Shown: positions 36,645 to 48,900, counted from the first letter of the stretch. The stretch is DNA of 64,000 nucleotides from Himantopus leucocephalus (GCA_003993805.1 RSEF01000004.1:8069689-8133688), one strand, 5' to 3'. Translations and numbers: made by a program. The notes: generated by a model from the sequence alone, not told the origin.

Positions 36645-36850
36645 GAGACATCAGCATTCGTAAGCTGGACAAGTTGAGGCACGGCTTCCAGCTGGCCCGT
36701 GACCTGCTACACTGCTTACCTGGCAGCAGATTGCTTGGCAGGAGTGTACCTCCACCTGCACCTGCTCTCAAAGTGCTTGAGGATGGATTGGGCAAAACCA
36801 TGGTCTTCGGGACAACAAAGGGGCTGTTCCTATGTTCTTAACCGTAAAAT
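36645..36850. other. GC-rich patch next to repeat copy 2
   Basis: A GC-richer segment, rich in CTGC and CCTGC motifs, ends where repeat copy 2 begins. Together with the patch at 31108-31470 it means that both copies have GC-rich DNA on their inner side. I see no alignment between the two patches by eye, and no recognisable product. Confidence 0.35.
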
Positions 36851-36855
36851 TCAAT

Positions 36856-37018
36856 GGGGAAAATGGAACACCCCATGTGTACAGAGTTGAGTTCTTGTTG
36901 TTGGTCCAAATAATCCTTTTAAAGTCTAATAATCCAAATGATATAATTAATAGAGAAAAGTGCATGTGTGGTGTTACACAAAGTTTTCCTAATGTCTTCC
37001 CCTTTTCTCCTGTAACAG
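36856..37018 (+). repeat. Unnamed dispersed repeat, copy 2
   Basis: Second copy of the repeat at 30878-31107, in the same orientation and about 5.9 kb downstream. The best-matching core is 36904-36960. It ends with CCCCTTTTCTCCTGTAACAG, which looks like a splice acceptor, but this is part of the repeat. Confidence 0.75.
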
Positions 37019-37249
37019 GACTACAGTAGGCAGTATGGACAAGATCATGCTATTTTGTATGAAGTGGTAAAGAACTTAGCAAATTTTGCCATACTGGTTT
37101 TCCTCAGTATCAGTAAATGAATTATTGTGACCTTTTCTGTTTACTGTTTATCTGTCTTCAGCCAGAGAGAAAATCAGTTAGTTTCTCTAACCTAATATTT
37201 ACTAGTATGAAATAGCATGTAGCGGCTTCTACAGAGCAGTCATTCAATA

Positions 37250-37372
37250 GCCACTGGTTTGGTGGTCAGAGTACTCATCTGGGACATGGGAGACTAAAAT
37301 GTGAAGGCTCAGGAGGTCAGTGTGGAGTGCCAGAAGGAGTGTGCTAACCCATGAACAGCATGGTCAGTCAGG
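37250..37372. mobile_element. Relic of a tRNA-like SINE or inverted-repeat element
   Basis: The left part, GGTGGTCAGAGTACTCATCT then GGGACATGGGAGAC, fits the head of old tRNA-like repeats of reptiles and birds (GTGGTTAGAGCACT, CTGGGA-TGGGAGACC). About 75 bp on, AGGAGTGTGCTAACCCATGA resembles the reverse complement of the same head (GGTTAGCACACTCCTTCTGG against GGTCAGAGTACTCATCTGG). That would make it one of the palindromic tRNA-like elements, now strongly decayed. A tRNA gene is excluded because no cloverleaf or intact B box can be drawn. Confidence 0.4.
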
Positions 37373-37374
37373 GG

Positions 37375-38387
37375 CCAGTTTGCCTGAGGCAATTGTCTGA
37401 TCCTCTTTAGCATAATAGTTAGGCTAATAAATAATAACGTGTTCATATACATATAACTTTGTAAATTTTGCCTAGAAATGAGGGGTTTTTAAGTGAACCC
37501 CTTTGACTAATGAGGTTTTTTTTGTATCTTGATGCTATGATGTGTGATGAAAGTTTTGGAAAACTTCATTGGGCTATGCAAAATATTTTGTGGTTTACTG
37601 TGGGCTTTTATTTTATATATATTTTGGATGCTAGAAATTTATTAGCATCCCCTCTCCAAAAATGAGCTTCCTTTGAAGTTCTCCCATTTAGGGTAACTTC
37701 TTAGCTAGTTTTGAAAATCCTGGCTATAAATATGTATATCTTTAAGTAATAAAGTCAGAAAGAAATAGAAGGCAGACAGAACTGCCACAGCCAGGCAGCA
37801 TTTTAAAGTATTCAAAAGTAATCTTAGCCAAAATGATTGCTATTGAAACACAACAGTGTGTTGTGCTGTTCTCTTAACCTGTTAAGATTTCATTTTTCCC
37901 ACTGGCAGAGCATGCAGTGGTAATTTTGCATTGCCTTTTTTTGTGCACATATGTGGACAGATGTTCATAATTCACAATGTTTGCTGTCTGTTAGCACAAA
38001 TGATTTTGTTATGGAAACATTTTTAGATAAGCAGACACTGAATCTTACGCTTATCTGTCTGTTACTTTACTCAAATAAGTAATTAGCAGAGCCACAGTAC
38101 TTCCATTTCTCAATTATAATCAAAGTGAGAGTGACTCAGCAGACATTTCCCTTTTTCTAGGAACAGTGACTATGTAGTATGCCATAGCTTGCATGATTTG
38201 AATTCTTGATTTTTGGCAAATATTTGGAGTTAAAAATGGTTTATTATTGTGTTAGAACTTGTTTGGTAATTAATTATGTAAATAAAAACAACAGCAACAA
38301 GAAAAGCCAGCCTAGAAGTGAGTGGAACGTGCAAAACCCTTACACTGATTTATCACTGCACATGTCTGGTTCCCACTGCTTCTGCAG
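37375..38387. other. Unique AT-rich non-coding DNA
   Basis: No gene or repeat recognised. Only short frames are present. Confidence 0.5.
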
Positions 38388-38427
38388 AGAATCATAGAAT
38401 GGTTTGGGTTGGAAGGGACCTTAAAGA
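38388..38427 (-). mobile_element. CR1 LINE 3' end at left edge of gap
   Basis: AGAATCATAGAATGGTTTGG, then GTTGGAAGGGACCTTAAAGA, running into N. This is a well-conserved CR1 3' terminus in minus orientation. Its body would lie in the gap. The tail wording (AACCCAAACCATTCT in sense) differs from that of the copy on the other side, so these are separate insertions. Confidence 0.85.
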
Positions 38428-38527
38428 NNNNNNNNNNNNNNNNNNNNNNNNNNNNNNNNNNNNNNNNNNNNNNNNNNNNNNNNNNNNNNNNNNNNNNNNN
38501 NNNNNNNNNNNNNNNNNNNNNNNNNNN
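38428..38527. other. Assembly gap, exactly 100 N
   Basis: A placeholder gap bounded on both sides by CR1 3' ends that point outward, so the true content is at least parts of two CR1 copies in head-to-head orientation. The frames running through the N are meaningless. Confidence 0.97.
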
Positions 38528-38565
38528 AGGTCCCTTCCAACCTCAACAATTCTATGATTCTATGA
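38528..38565 (+). mobile_element. CR1 LINE 3' end at right edge of gap
   Basis: AGGTCCCTTCCAACCTCAAC then AATTCTATGATTCTATGA. The tail matches that at 16179-16214 almost exactly, so both probably belong to one young subfamily. Confidence 0.85.
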
Positions 38566-38569
38566 ATTG

Positions 38570-41500
38570 GACTTCCAATCCCATGAATATGTGCTAAAGA
38601 ATGAATGTTGAAAGACTTGACAGAAAGATGATATTTGGAATGCATTTTTTACTATCTTGTATTTTTTGAATTACAAAGATGCTCTGTAAAGCAATTTTTG
38701 CCTAAATGTTCCATGAGATTGTTGAAGCTCATAAACTCATGGAAGCTTTTAAGTTCAGTGGAGTTGAGTTTGGTAAAGTATATGATGTTTTCCCATCAGG
38801 TTAAGCAACTGTTAAGAGTTGTACTACTGAATATTCTGCCTGCAATCAGTGTTAAATAAGGGATTAATGTTTTCATTTATTCTGCTCTACTTAGCATCAT
38901 TCATTATCTATCAGAAATACTGATTTGACATTTTCAGTATTTTACGTTGTGACTAGATGTCTGTTGTGCTTGTTTTATTGCTTATGTGGGCTACAAAAGG
39001 ATGGGGAGAATTATGTAATTGGCTGTGTTTAAATTACCCTATACCATAAGGGTATGTTGTTTTTATATACCATGAAGTATAGGTTGCTATCTTTCACAGA
39101 ATTTCTGATGGGAAAATTAGGTTATCTCAATAAAACCATAACCTAAAATGATGCAGTGTGAATCAAATTATTTGGTAATTGTGAAGATGGCAATATGAGA
39201 AGGTTCCAGGGATGTCAGCGGCCTCATATTTGAGGTACTTGGTAATATATTGGTATCATGTAGAATCGAAAGAGTTAGAATTTTTTTTCTCAGTTTTTTC
39301 ATTTAAATGAGAAGTGCTAATAATGCTGTAATGCTGCCACACACTTTTTCTGCTTCAGTCGCTTGAAGGTCACATGTCTGACTATCAAAATCTGTCTTAA
39401 CCTTTCATTAAGAAAAGAAAAATTGGTTTATAGGAGGCAAGCATCTGGCCTAGGATTTCTTACAATTAGGAAATAGTCAATATATAGGATTACTGTTTTA
39501 TTTCCTTCAGTGTCTCTATTTTTTGTAAAGCTAGTTAAATTCATCTATCTGTTCTCCTTTCTTCTCTAGCATTTTTGCATGATCACAGAGCTTTGAAGCT
39601 GTCCCTGTGATTCTTTAATTTTTTTATTTTCCAGTAGGCTGTAGGGCATAGTAGACTGGTGTGATATTAATGAGCCTAATTGAGATAAAGTTTAATGGTT
39701 TTTCTCACACGCTTCATCATTAGGCCAATGGCACATTTTATTGTCATCTTTTCTCTGTGGTAGTTGCGTTAGCTGGTCCTAATTATAATTAAATGTTTCA
39801 AGGCTAGGTAGAATAACACTTTTTTTTTTTTGATGCCTGAGTCCTTTTATTGGTTTTTTGTTTTGTTTTTTTTCCCCTTCCTCCTTTTTTTTCCTCACAA
39901 TTATAAGGGGTTTAATTCCATCCTGCTTACCACCATCTGGAACAAAATATTTCTATTTACAAACTGTTTTCATTCATCCAGTTCATGGCTCAACCAATTT
40001 GCGTATAGCTCATAAAATCTGTTAATCATCTTTGACTAATGTTTAAAACCTAGTTTAGGCAAGCACAAGAATAAGTGTCATAAACATATCTCATGGACAG
40101 TTCTAGCCTCTTCAACGCTCTTATGCTGGGGAAGGAATACTTCCTTCATTGCTGAAATGATCAATCATGTCTATAGTGATTGTTAAGACATGGAAATAAA
40201 AAAAATTCCTGATTTATCCCCATGCTACTAATTCTGATTATTTGTGTAATATTATAGCTGTACAAGTTTAGAGAGGATAATACCTCCTAATGGGTAAATT
40301 TACTTCTTAAACGTGCAACTGAAAGCATCTTGTTTAGTCAGTCCTGTTTTTCTTGCGGTTATGTTGTCTGTGTAGTAGAATGGTTGAATAAAAAACGTGA
40401 GGTGTCTGTTTCATGGTAACAGAATTAGTTTTCTTGTGAATATTGTAATATTAAAAAAGTGCCTTGAGAGAGCAACTACTGAATTCATGAGGAGTGAAGG
40501 GGTTGTTACGGTGCATACTTTAGTACGCTTTAAGTATTGCTGATATATAGTCATTAGTAGTAGTCTTCCTTTAGTTTTGTTGTATACACTCTGCATTCAT
40601 TGTGGACAGTAATGCAATTCTGTCTTTAAAGCAGATTACTAAATGTATTAAGGATTAAACTGGTCTTTGGCCCTATGCAGGGAAAAAAAAAAGCCCAGTG
40701 ACAGATTATATATCAACATTTAATGAAAACATTAATAAAGGCTTACCTATGCCAATATGAGGCATAATGATTATACCTTCAAGTAGTCTTGAAGAAATAA
40801 ATAAAATTACCATCTTAAGCAAGTTGCAGGGGTTGCAATGAGTATTAGTCAGCTGTGTCATTTAGCTCACATTATCATTCAGACCTGCTGCAACAGCCAG
40901 ACTTCGCAGTGCATCAGGTGAAGAATACAGTCAGAAAAATGCTACTGTATTTCAACACCACGAAGTATTTCTGTCTTTCCTGTAGTTTATAGTTTTAAGA
41001 CAAGAAATGAAGACAAAAATTCTTCAAATTCTGGTCACATGTGGTCACATGACCTTACACCTTTATATCCTATAAGCACATTTATTGTTGCTATCCTGTG
41101 TACAAAAAGTGGCTTTTAACACCTCTAAAGCAAAGCAGCTTTCTCCAGGTGCTAATCAAACTCAAGCACTGTTAGTTTATGTTCTACATTAATACTTGCT
41201 AATGCTTAGTTAAGTCGTCCAGCTATACTGGCCTTTGAAAGATCCTTCCTCTGATGCCAATATGGTCATAATGGCAATAATCATTTTAGGTAAGGGCATA
41301 TGCCTCTAATATATTAGTGGAGGTAAGGCTATGCGTGAGTAGTATACAGGTATCAATACCTTTGCCGTTCTTCAAAGTGATTCTGAGTTCATTGTCTCCT
41401 TTCTTTCTTTCTTTCTTTCTGTTTCTGTGTTAACAGTCTACGTAGACTTGGCAAATTATGGTGTGTGAGCAAATATGATAATCCGGCTCTTTCTTTTAGC

Positions 41501-42080
41501 TGTTTTCATGGCATCCAGATGGATTACTGAAAGCTTAATTTAGGCAATACAGTGAAAACTGGAAGTGAATGTAATCTTGGAGAGCAAATCTCCTGGAACA
41601 GGTGGTGTCACTTCTGACAGGTATTCATAGCTCAGATATACACTGTTAGCAATGATTCGGTTTTCTTGCATAATATTTTTAAAAAAACCTGGGTGTTTCT
41701 GGGCAATATTGCCAGGGCCCAATAACTAATTATAAATACGTTAAATGTAAAATAAATAAAAGTTAACTTTGCTGGAATAAAATTTAACAATCAGATTAGA
41801 TATGGGCATCTTCAGAATATAAAGATGTCTTTTCTTTCGCACTTGGGGTTTTCCACAAATCTAGCTTTGATTTTAATTCACCACCTTGCTTTGTCAAGTT
41901 TGTCTGCAGCTGGCATGGACAATATTAAATCTGAATATGGCACGTTCTATACTTTTGAAATGCAGTTGTATGCTTGGCTTGAAACTTGGTTTCAAAGCGG
42001 AAGGTATTGGGGCCTCAGTGTTTATCATGGTTCATCTTTTGCAGTGCCATCTGGTGTCAATTAAAAGAATAGTAAATTCC
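38570..42080. other. Unique AT-rich non-coding DNA
   Basis: No recognised gene or transposable element. A (TTCT)5 microsatellite lies at 41401-41420. GGTCACAT is repeated around 41033-41050 and contains E-box-like CACATG cores. All frames are below 80 codons. Confidence 0.5.
41401..41420 (+). repeat. (TTCT)n microsatellite
   Basis: Five uninterrupted TTCT units, preceded by CTCC and followed by GTTTCTG. A polypurine/polypyrimidine simple repeat. Confidence 0.9.
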
Positions 42081-42087
42081 TTGTTTT

Positions 42088-42291
42088 CTAAGTATTCTAG
42101 CTGAAAAATAAAAACAAGAGAATGAAAAAAACCCAACTACAGTTCAGTATAAAGCCAGCCTATAAAACCTGATTCTTAGTTGTATTTCNCTAAGTATTCT
42201 AGCTGAAAAATAAAAACAAGAGAATGAAAAAAAACCCAACTACAGTTCAGTATAAAACCAGCCTATAAAACCTGATTCTTAGTTGTATTTC
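42088..42291 (+). repeat. 101/102-bp tandem duplication joined by one N
   Basis: 42088-42188 and 42190-42291 are the same sequence except for one A-run length difference and one G/A change. A single N sits between them at 42189. Two overlapping contig ends placed side by side would give exactly this, so an assembly artefact is more likely than a real duplication. The two differences could be alleles or sequencing errors. Confidence 0.92.
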
Positions 42292-42299
42292 TAAAAAGG

Positions 42300-45200
42300 G
42301 GGGGCTTGGATTCTAAGATAGAATCATGGAAATTTATCATTTGGTACTCTTTTGAAGTATTTGTGATTAGTCTTATTTTGTGTTACTCATTAGGAAATAA
42401 TCTGGGGAATATGGTTTGTGGAAGTCAGAAGGCGTTTTGGATTTCCTTGGTAACTTGGCCTGCAAATAGCTTCATGGCATTATAGTAACTGGCTTCAGTT
42501 TCTGCCTTCCACAAAATAAAAGTTTTCTACCTGAAAGACTGATAACAAGTTTTATCACTTCCATCTTTACTTCAAAATATTAATTAAAAACTAAGGTATT
42601 ATTTTGTCCATAAGGTTTTAATATGTATGATATGAACATCTAGTTGAAATTTGCATGTGGGAAGACACCTTGCAACCATATTGGAATTTTTTCATGTGTT
42701 CCTTTGACAGTGAATTTCTCAAAGAAAAGCATACCTGTGACAGAATTTGGATTATTCCAGAGTATTTTTCTTAGATTTAGGTTAAATATAAAGATATTAT
42801 GGTGATGCATTATTCGCTGACATTGGCTAAAGTGTAGGCTATACCAATTGATGGCGGTTAGCCAAATAAAGTTCAAATGAGTATGTTGTCTGGCAACTTC
42901 TCCTGTTTTGCAAGGCTGGAATATTGGTGACTGGGTAGGGTGGGGTTTTTTTGTGGGGAGGGGGTGGGGGGCTTTGGAGGTGGGGGAGGTTGGTACTGAA
43001 ATTCATGCCGAATTGGGCATGCTGTATGTTTATGGACTAAAGCACTAATGTCATCTGGGATTTCTACCTGGAGAGGCTCTTCCTTTTTTTTTTTTTGTGG
43101 TCTCAGAGGAATTTGTTCTTTTGAAGTTAATAAAAACTAAACCAAAATACATAGCTTTTTGCTGACAATGGAGGTCTTGGTTTTGCTTTATTCTGAACTT
43201 AACAGATGGTATTTAAGAGGACAAAAGGACTTGCTGCCTGTGCAAAAACTTGATCTCACTACAACTCTCACTTGAGGTTACTGTAAAAACTTACTAAGCA
43301 GATTATTCTAATTGAACTGATTGACCCAATCCTTTGTCTCTTTCAATTTATCCTTAATGTATCCGTCAAACTGTGCCTGAGAAAAATGTCTAATTCTGAA
43401 GTGCTAGCCCTTGGAAGACACCTGCCTTGATTCCTAATACTTTTAAGATTTGTGATTGGGGTAATTTGATTAACTTAAAATGGTCATTCTTTTTGATTAG
43501 TCGGAACCTTAAAAAATAGCACCAAAGGGTAGGACCATTTTCAGAGTTTAAGCATCAACATTAACTGTTTCATTTTGCTTCTCTGGGCTCAATCTAGAGT
43601 CTATCCATCAAAGTCAAACACAGATGTTTATATTCTAGCCTGAAATAGGATCAGTACCTATTTCTGCTTCATTTTTCTGACTGTCTTTACATCATTAATA
43701 GTTACCGCATACGCCTTAGGTCAAGGAGCTAATGAGAGCTGCATGGCTTATCCCATGTATCTGTCTGCTGTTAGTACAAGTCACATCTGCTGTACTGGCA
43801 TTATTCTTTCCACCAGCACCTGAATCCTTTCTAGAGCTATCTTAGTCTTGGTTCTCTGCAGACTTTGTAACTGTGTGACTCGACTTGCTGTAAAGGTTTA
43901 GGTGCTTGTTCATTTTGGTCAGATTCAGAATTCATGAAAGCGAAGATGGGAAAAGCTATGTTTCTGTTAAACTCAGGATGATGATCACAATAATAAATCC
44001 ACCTGCAAGGCTACCTAGCTAGAGTTTAGTTAGGCTTTGTGCTTTAAAGTCTATTGTCTAGGCTTACAAAAACATAGATACTTTGAAAACCAGGCAGGTA
44101 CAGTAACTAACTCCCATTGGAATAAGTATAGGCTCGCCATAAAGCTTTAGTAGAGGAAAGAAAAAAGAATTGCTGTCTATCTTCAGTCCCTTGAAAACTT
44201 GACCCTTCCCTTTATCTATTTTTTTTTCCCCCTGTATTGAGAAAATCTCTTTAAGCATTATAAGATTTGGGAATTTGTGGAAAGTTAGCTTTCAGCATGT
44301 ATCTCACCCTTTCTGTAATCTAAGGTTGTAGCAGAGGAAAAAATATAGTAGACCCAATTATCCAACTGTAATCACATATAATTATGCATTTCATGTAATG
44401 TAATCAAGCATTTCATTTTAGCTTTTATTGTGATTTCATGTCAACAAATTGCTTCTTTTCACTGTCTTCTGTTTGCCAACAGATGGCAGCAAAGGATTGA
44501 AAAGTAAATTTGGGTTATTTTGTTTGAACAAATAATTATCTACCAAGGAGCAATCAAATATCACTGGAGGCATGTTTTCTTCATCTCAGCAATTTAAGAT
44601 AAATTTTTAAAGATGCTTTTTAGTGATCAGACAACACAAGAAAAATAAAACTTGTGATTATTTTCCAAGGTTGTTTTTAAGCTCATCTATCTGTTAATGC
44701 GTATGCTTCAGACTGAAATTCTTTCTAATATAATGCATTAAGGAACACTGACATTCTGTCATCAGCATGCACAAGGAATGAATCATACTTTTTGTTTTCA
44801 CTAAAATCTATATTTCAGATAAGTTTATGGCACATGATGGTTTCCATGGAATTTCCTGACACAAAGGCCCAGGTTTACAAATGCTTCAGGAGCTTGGCTT
44901 CCTACATGAAGGTCGCAGCGTATTTTTCCCATCCTGTATGGATGCTCAGGAAAGAAATTTGCAGTAGCCAGTATTTTTGAGTGGAGAGCCACAGAAACAG
45001 TTGAGAAGAAACAAAGGAAAGATACACCCTTGAAATCCTGTTTCTCTCTAGAACTTAGGTGCCTACCATCTACCACAGAAGAACTCCCTTTACTACCTGC
45101 ACAGCCTTTGGTGAGAGGCTTAAGGCAGCACAAGTTACCAGAGCCTGAAGTCGTGGGTGACTTCCATTACCGAGAGCATTGTCGCAGGTCAGCTGAGCTG

Positions 45201-45455
45201 TGTAACTCATACACTTCCTAGCTTGGTGGCGGTGCCACACTGGCATGGTTGTACTCCTTCCAAACAAAAGCTAGAGTTGCTGTAGAATAATGCATTATTC
45301 CATGTGGTTGTGTAAACTTACATTAGGACTTTTGGATAGCAAGGGGTTGCTGCAGGGCTGGGATGTATCTTCTGTTGTCCCATAGCCCATGGAAGACTAT
45401 GCTGTGCTTTGCTTTCAGAACGCAGGGGTAGATGGTGGTAGTTCCAGTTGGGTCT
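42300..45455. other. Unique AT-rich non-coding DNA
   Basis: No transposable element recognised apart from the neighbouring CR1. Frames around 44792-45267 overlap on both strands (63-102 codons) in a slightly GC-richer stretch, with no recognisable product. A T12 run lies near 43085. Confidence 0.5.
42933..42986 (+). repeat. G-run cluster with G-quadruplex potential
   Basis: Seven G-runs of three or more lie within 54 bp (42933-35, 42938-40, 42942-45, 42955-58, 42960-64, 42966-71 and 42982-86). Most loops are short, and several alternative four-run quadruplexes are possible on the plus strand. The surroundings are AT-rich. Confidence 0.8.
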
Positions 45456-45906
45456 TTCCAGAGGAGGTCCACAAAGACGATCAGAGGGCTGGAGCACCTC
45501 TGCTGTGAGGACAGGCTGAGAGAGTTGGGGTTGTTCAGCCTGGAGACGAGAAGCCTCCGGGGAGACTTTATTGTGGCTTTTCAGTACTTAAAAAGGGGGC
45601 TTATGAGAAGGATGGAGACAAACTTTTTAGCAGGGTCTGTTGCAATAGGACAAGGGGTAATGGCTTTAAACTAAAAGAGGGAAGATTTAGACTAGCTGTA
45701 AGGAAAAAATCTTTTACACTGAGGGTGGTAAAACACTGGCCCAGGTTGCCCAGAGAGGTGGTAGATGCCCCATCCCTGGAGCTGTTCAAGGCCAGCTTGG
45801 ACGGGGCTCTGAGCAACCGGGTCTAGTTGAAGATGTCCCTGCTCGTTGCAGGGGGTTGGACTAGACCTTTAAAGGTCCCTTCTGACTCAAACTATTCTAT
45901 GATTTA
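45456..45906 (+). mobile_element. CR1 LINE, 5'-truncated, about 450 bp
   Basis: The best-preserved repeat of the window. Recognised CR1 landmarks appear in order: AGGAGGTCCACAAAGACGAT, GAGGACAGGCTGAGAGAGTT, GTTCAGCCTGGAGACGAGAA, GGTTGCCCAGAGAGGTGGTA, CCCTGGAGCTGTTCAAG, then AAAGGTCCCTTCTGACTCAA and the tail ATTCTATGATT. Only the 3'-terminal part of ORF2 and the 3' UTR were copied. The 80-codon plus frame and the 71-codon minus frame inside it are not genes. The poly-A-less, microsatellite-type end is characteristic of CR1. Confidence 0.95.
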
Positions 45907-45909
45907 GGT

Positions 45910-48900
45910 TTGGTTTTAAACCATATTTTTATCATTCAGTTTTAAATCATATTTTAAACATATTCCACCTCCTTGGAGAATGCCAAAGCCACAGTTTTAA
46001 AGGGTACTATGCACTGGTAAAACAAATGTAATCTATTCCTGAGGTGAAAAACAGGATACAAAAGTAATAAGAATATATGCTTGTATGGCAGAATTCAGTT
46101 CCAGGGTCCATTTCTGTATATTATCTAGTAGTTACTTGACTAACCCAATTGGCTTTGATTTAAGTACCGAAGTATAAGAGGTAGACATGTAATGTCTTTG
46201 AGGAGCTGGGCCTTAGAGTGATGTATTATACGAAACAGACTGAAATACAAACATGGTGTAACTCAATTAACATCTGTGTTACAAGAAATCTTTTGAAGGT
46301 TAGCTTTACAGGTAGGGGAATGTTAGCTTGTATGTCTTCCATGTGTAGATTGTTCAGTTCAACAGAGAGCTGGAAGAGTCATATATTTTAATCATTTCCC
46401 TTACTATGCATTTTCCAGTAGCCAATATAGGACCAGGATAATTGGTTCTAATCTGAATGTTAACATTGACATTATTATTGTGCTTGACAGGAAACGAGGA
46501 CTAATGACTAAAACATTGATAAATTGAATAAATTGATGTAAGTCATATTTAATTTGCTTACTTGCTATGTATGCAGTGAAATATTCATGTCAGTCTGGAT
46601 TTGTACCATTGTGTCTGCAAATGGCTGGGTTTTTCTTATTATACAAAGTGTCTTGCTTTGGAAAGGCACATCATTACATCTGAAAGTTTTGTTGAAGTCT
46701 AAGTAGGGGTATTTTGTAATACTACAGTTACTAAGTATCTTTTAGATATTTCAGAATATCTATTTTTTCAGAACCACAAAAGACGTTGATTTTTGTTCAC
46801 TGTAAACAGAGCTGATATTGTAGAAGAGAGAGGGGTGGGAACTTGCCAATTGAATTTGCAGAACAGTGAGTCAGTGAGAGTTGATATAATCTGTTACAGA
46901 GGAATTGGTCATTAGTGTGAGTGTTCATAAGAGAAAAGATTATCTTTTTTTTTCTCATATAATGCAATCCTATCCATAAATGCGTAAACTTGTAAGTTCT
47001 TAGTTTGTGAGAAAGAGATGCCACAAATATACTTAGGAAAAAGTTCTGATTGTACTGTGCTAATAGATTTGCTATTACATGAGGTCATTACCTACACAGC
47101 TGCCAATAGTGCTATCTTTGATGGAGGGCTCCAAGAGTAAGAAATATGAGACATCATATATATATATGACATATATTTGAGAGGCCTCATCTGATAGTGA
47201 GCCACCCAAAATTATAGTGGTTCATCTTGGAAACATACTTCAGCCTTCATCATTTTTGCCTGAAAACATTATGTTGAATAGTAATGTAAACTTATGCCAG
47301 TTACAATGAAACATAATTTTCTTGGAGATAGGAACAGTAAGTTAGATAAATGATCTCAAATGGTTTTAAGAGTTACTATTTGTAAAAGTTACATAGAAAG
47401 AATAAAAGTTGCAGAAAAATATATAGCAAAGTCAGATGCGGGGGGAGTAACAAAGAGGAGGGAAAATAAACATGATGGCCTGTGTCTGCTGGGTGGGGGT
47501 AAGATATATTTGAATTTCAAACATCCCCAATGGCTTTACTCAGCAGAAATGATCTGCATCTCCTTTGTGTAAGTAATATCTCAGCAAGCCTTGGAACAAA
47601 TCCTCACACCCTACTGACTTTTAATACTTAGCAGAAAATGAGTTGCTGAATAAAAGATGCGACAAGTTAAAAGGGTCTTTTCATTGGGAGTCAAAATAAA
47701 TGCTGCAGAGAGTTGGTGCTTTTGCTGTCAGGAGCAGGTGAATTAAGTTTCCACTCTCATCCCATCTCACACAACTGCTTACAGCTTTTCTAACACATAC
47801 CTGGGGATCTCTCTTCATGTGAAACTTAATCCATTTATGTGGAGGACAGTTAAGAGACTAGTCTGCTGCTCATTAAGGAATGTAAAAGGAAGCCTAGGAT
47901 AAGGAACACGTTTTAAAACAGTACCCAGGAGAGGAAAGAGGTGGGCAGGGGATTGGAGTGTGAGTATTAAAACAGTTTTAACTGTCATTATTTTTTATTA
48001 AGCATTGAGAAGTCTGAGGAGACTTTATAATAGTAAAGATTTAATTCTCTATTTCTCTATATGGTTTAGGGGCAGAGAGAGAGGATTTGTTTTAAAACAC
48101 TGGAGTGAAAGAGTTGCATCATGTTTCTAAAGGAATAGAAAATACACAAAAGGCAGGCTCTGAAAGCGAGTACAGTCATTGATTCCTGCCCTATCCCCTC
48201 CTTTAAGCAGTCATTAACTGAAAGCACCAGAAAGGCTCTAATATTTTTATAAGGGTAGATCTAGATTAGGGTTCAGCTGTGCTCAACTGGCAGTGTGTGC
48301 AGAGCTCACCTCATGGCAAAAATGCTGGTAAGGTCTCTAGAAAATTCCTTGGAAAAAATGAGTTTGAGAAATCAGTAGCTCACTGAGAATAGATTGTAAA
48401 CATTTACGACGAGTTAAAAGAGTTTCCGTGGCAGGTTGGCAGCCTTATGCCATTGAATTATTGCAGGAAAATAATGCATTCTTTCATTCCTGTAGTAACC
48501 TACAAACACTCCTTTTAAATACATTTTATTTATTACATCCAATTCTTATTTTTATAATCCTAAATGCCAGTGTTTGGAGTCTCTTGTGACAAGTATGAAT
48601 GAAGCATGATCTGCACAAGAACTAACATTTTTAATACTTAGAATTACTTTATATCTGTTGTATGTTGCCACAATGCAACAGCTCACCATATCAGTGGGAG
48701 TAAATTTGGATATTAAACACAGCTTTTCATTTCTGGCATCCAGAACAGATCAGTTCTGTTTTAGATAGCACTGATAGCACTTTTCTGGCTAATGCAAAAA
48801 CCTCAAAACCACCCCTGACAAAAAAACCCACCATGCTTTATTCAAATTAAATTTATATTAGTAGAAGGAAACATAAACAATGACACTATCTTCTCAAAAA

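Noticed and set aside
37000..37022. Pyrimidine tract plus CTGTAACAG as a splice acceptor
   Set aside because: It is the end of the dispersed repeat copy, and its partner copy at 31090-31107 has the same layout.
37264..37335. tRNA gene
   Set aside because: Only an A-box-like head is present. No cloverleaf, intact B box or terminator can be drawn.
38318..38645. Frames running through the N gap
   Set aside because: Translations across N have no meaning, and the flanks are CR1 tails.
41033..41054. GGTCACAT repeat with CACATG cores as an E-box regulatory element
   Set aside because: Six-base cores are common by chance, and nothing nearby supports a promoter or enhancer.
45432..45816. Frames of 80 and 71 codons as genes
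   Set aside because: Both are within or across the CR1 3' region and only reflect the repeat.
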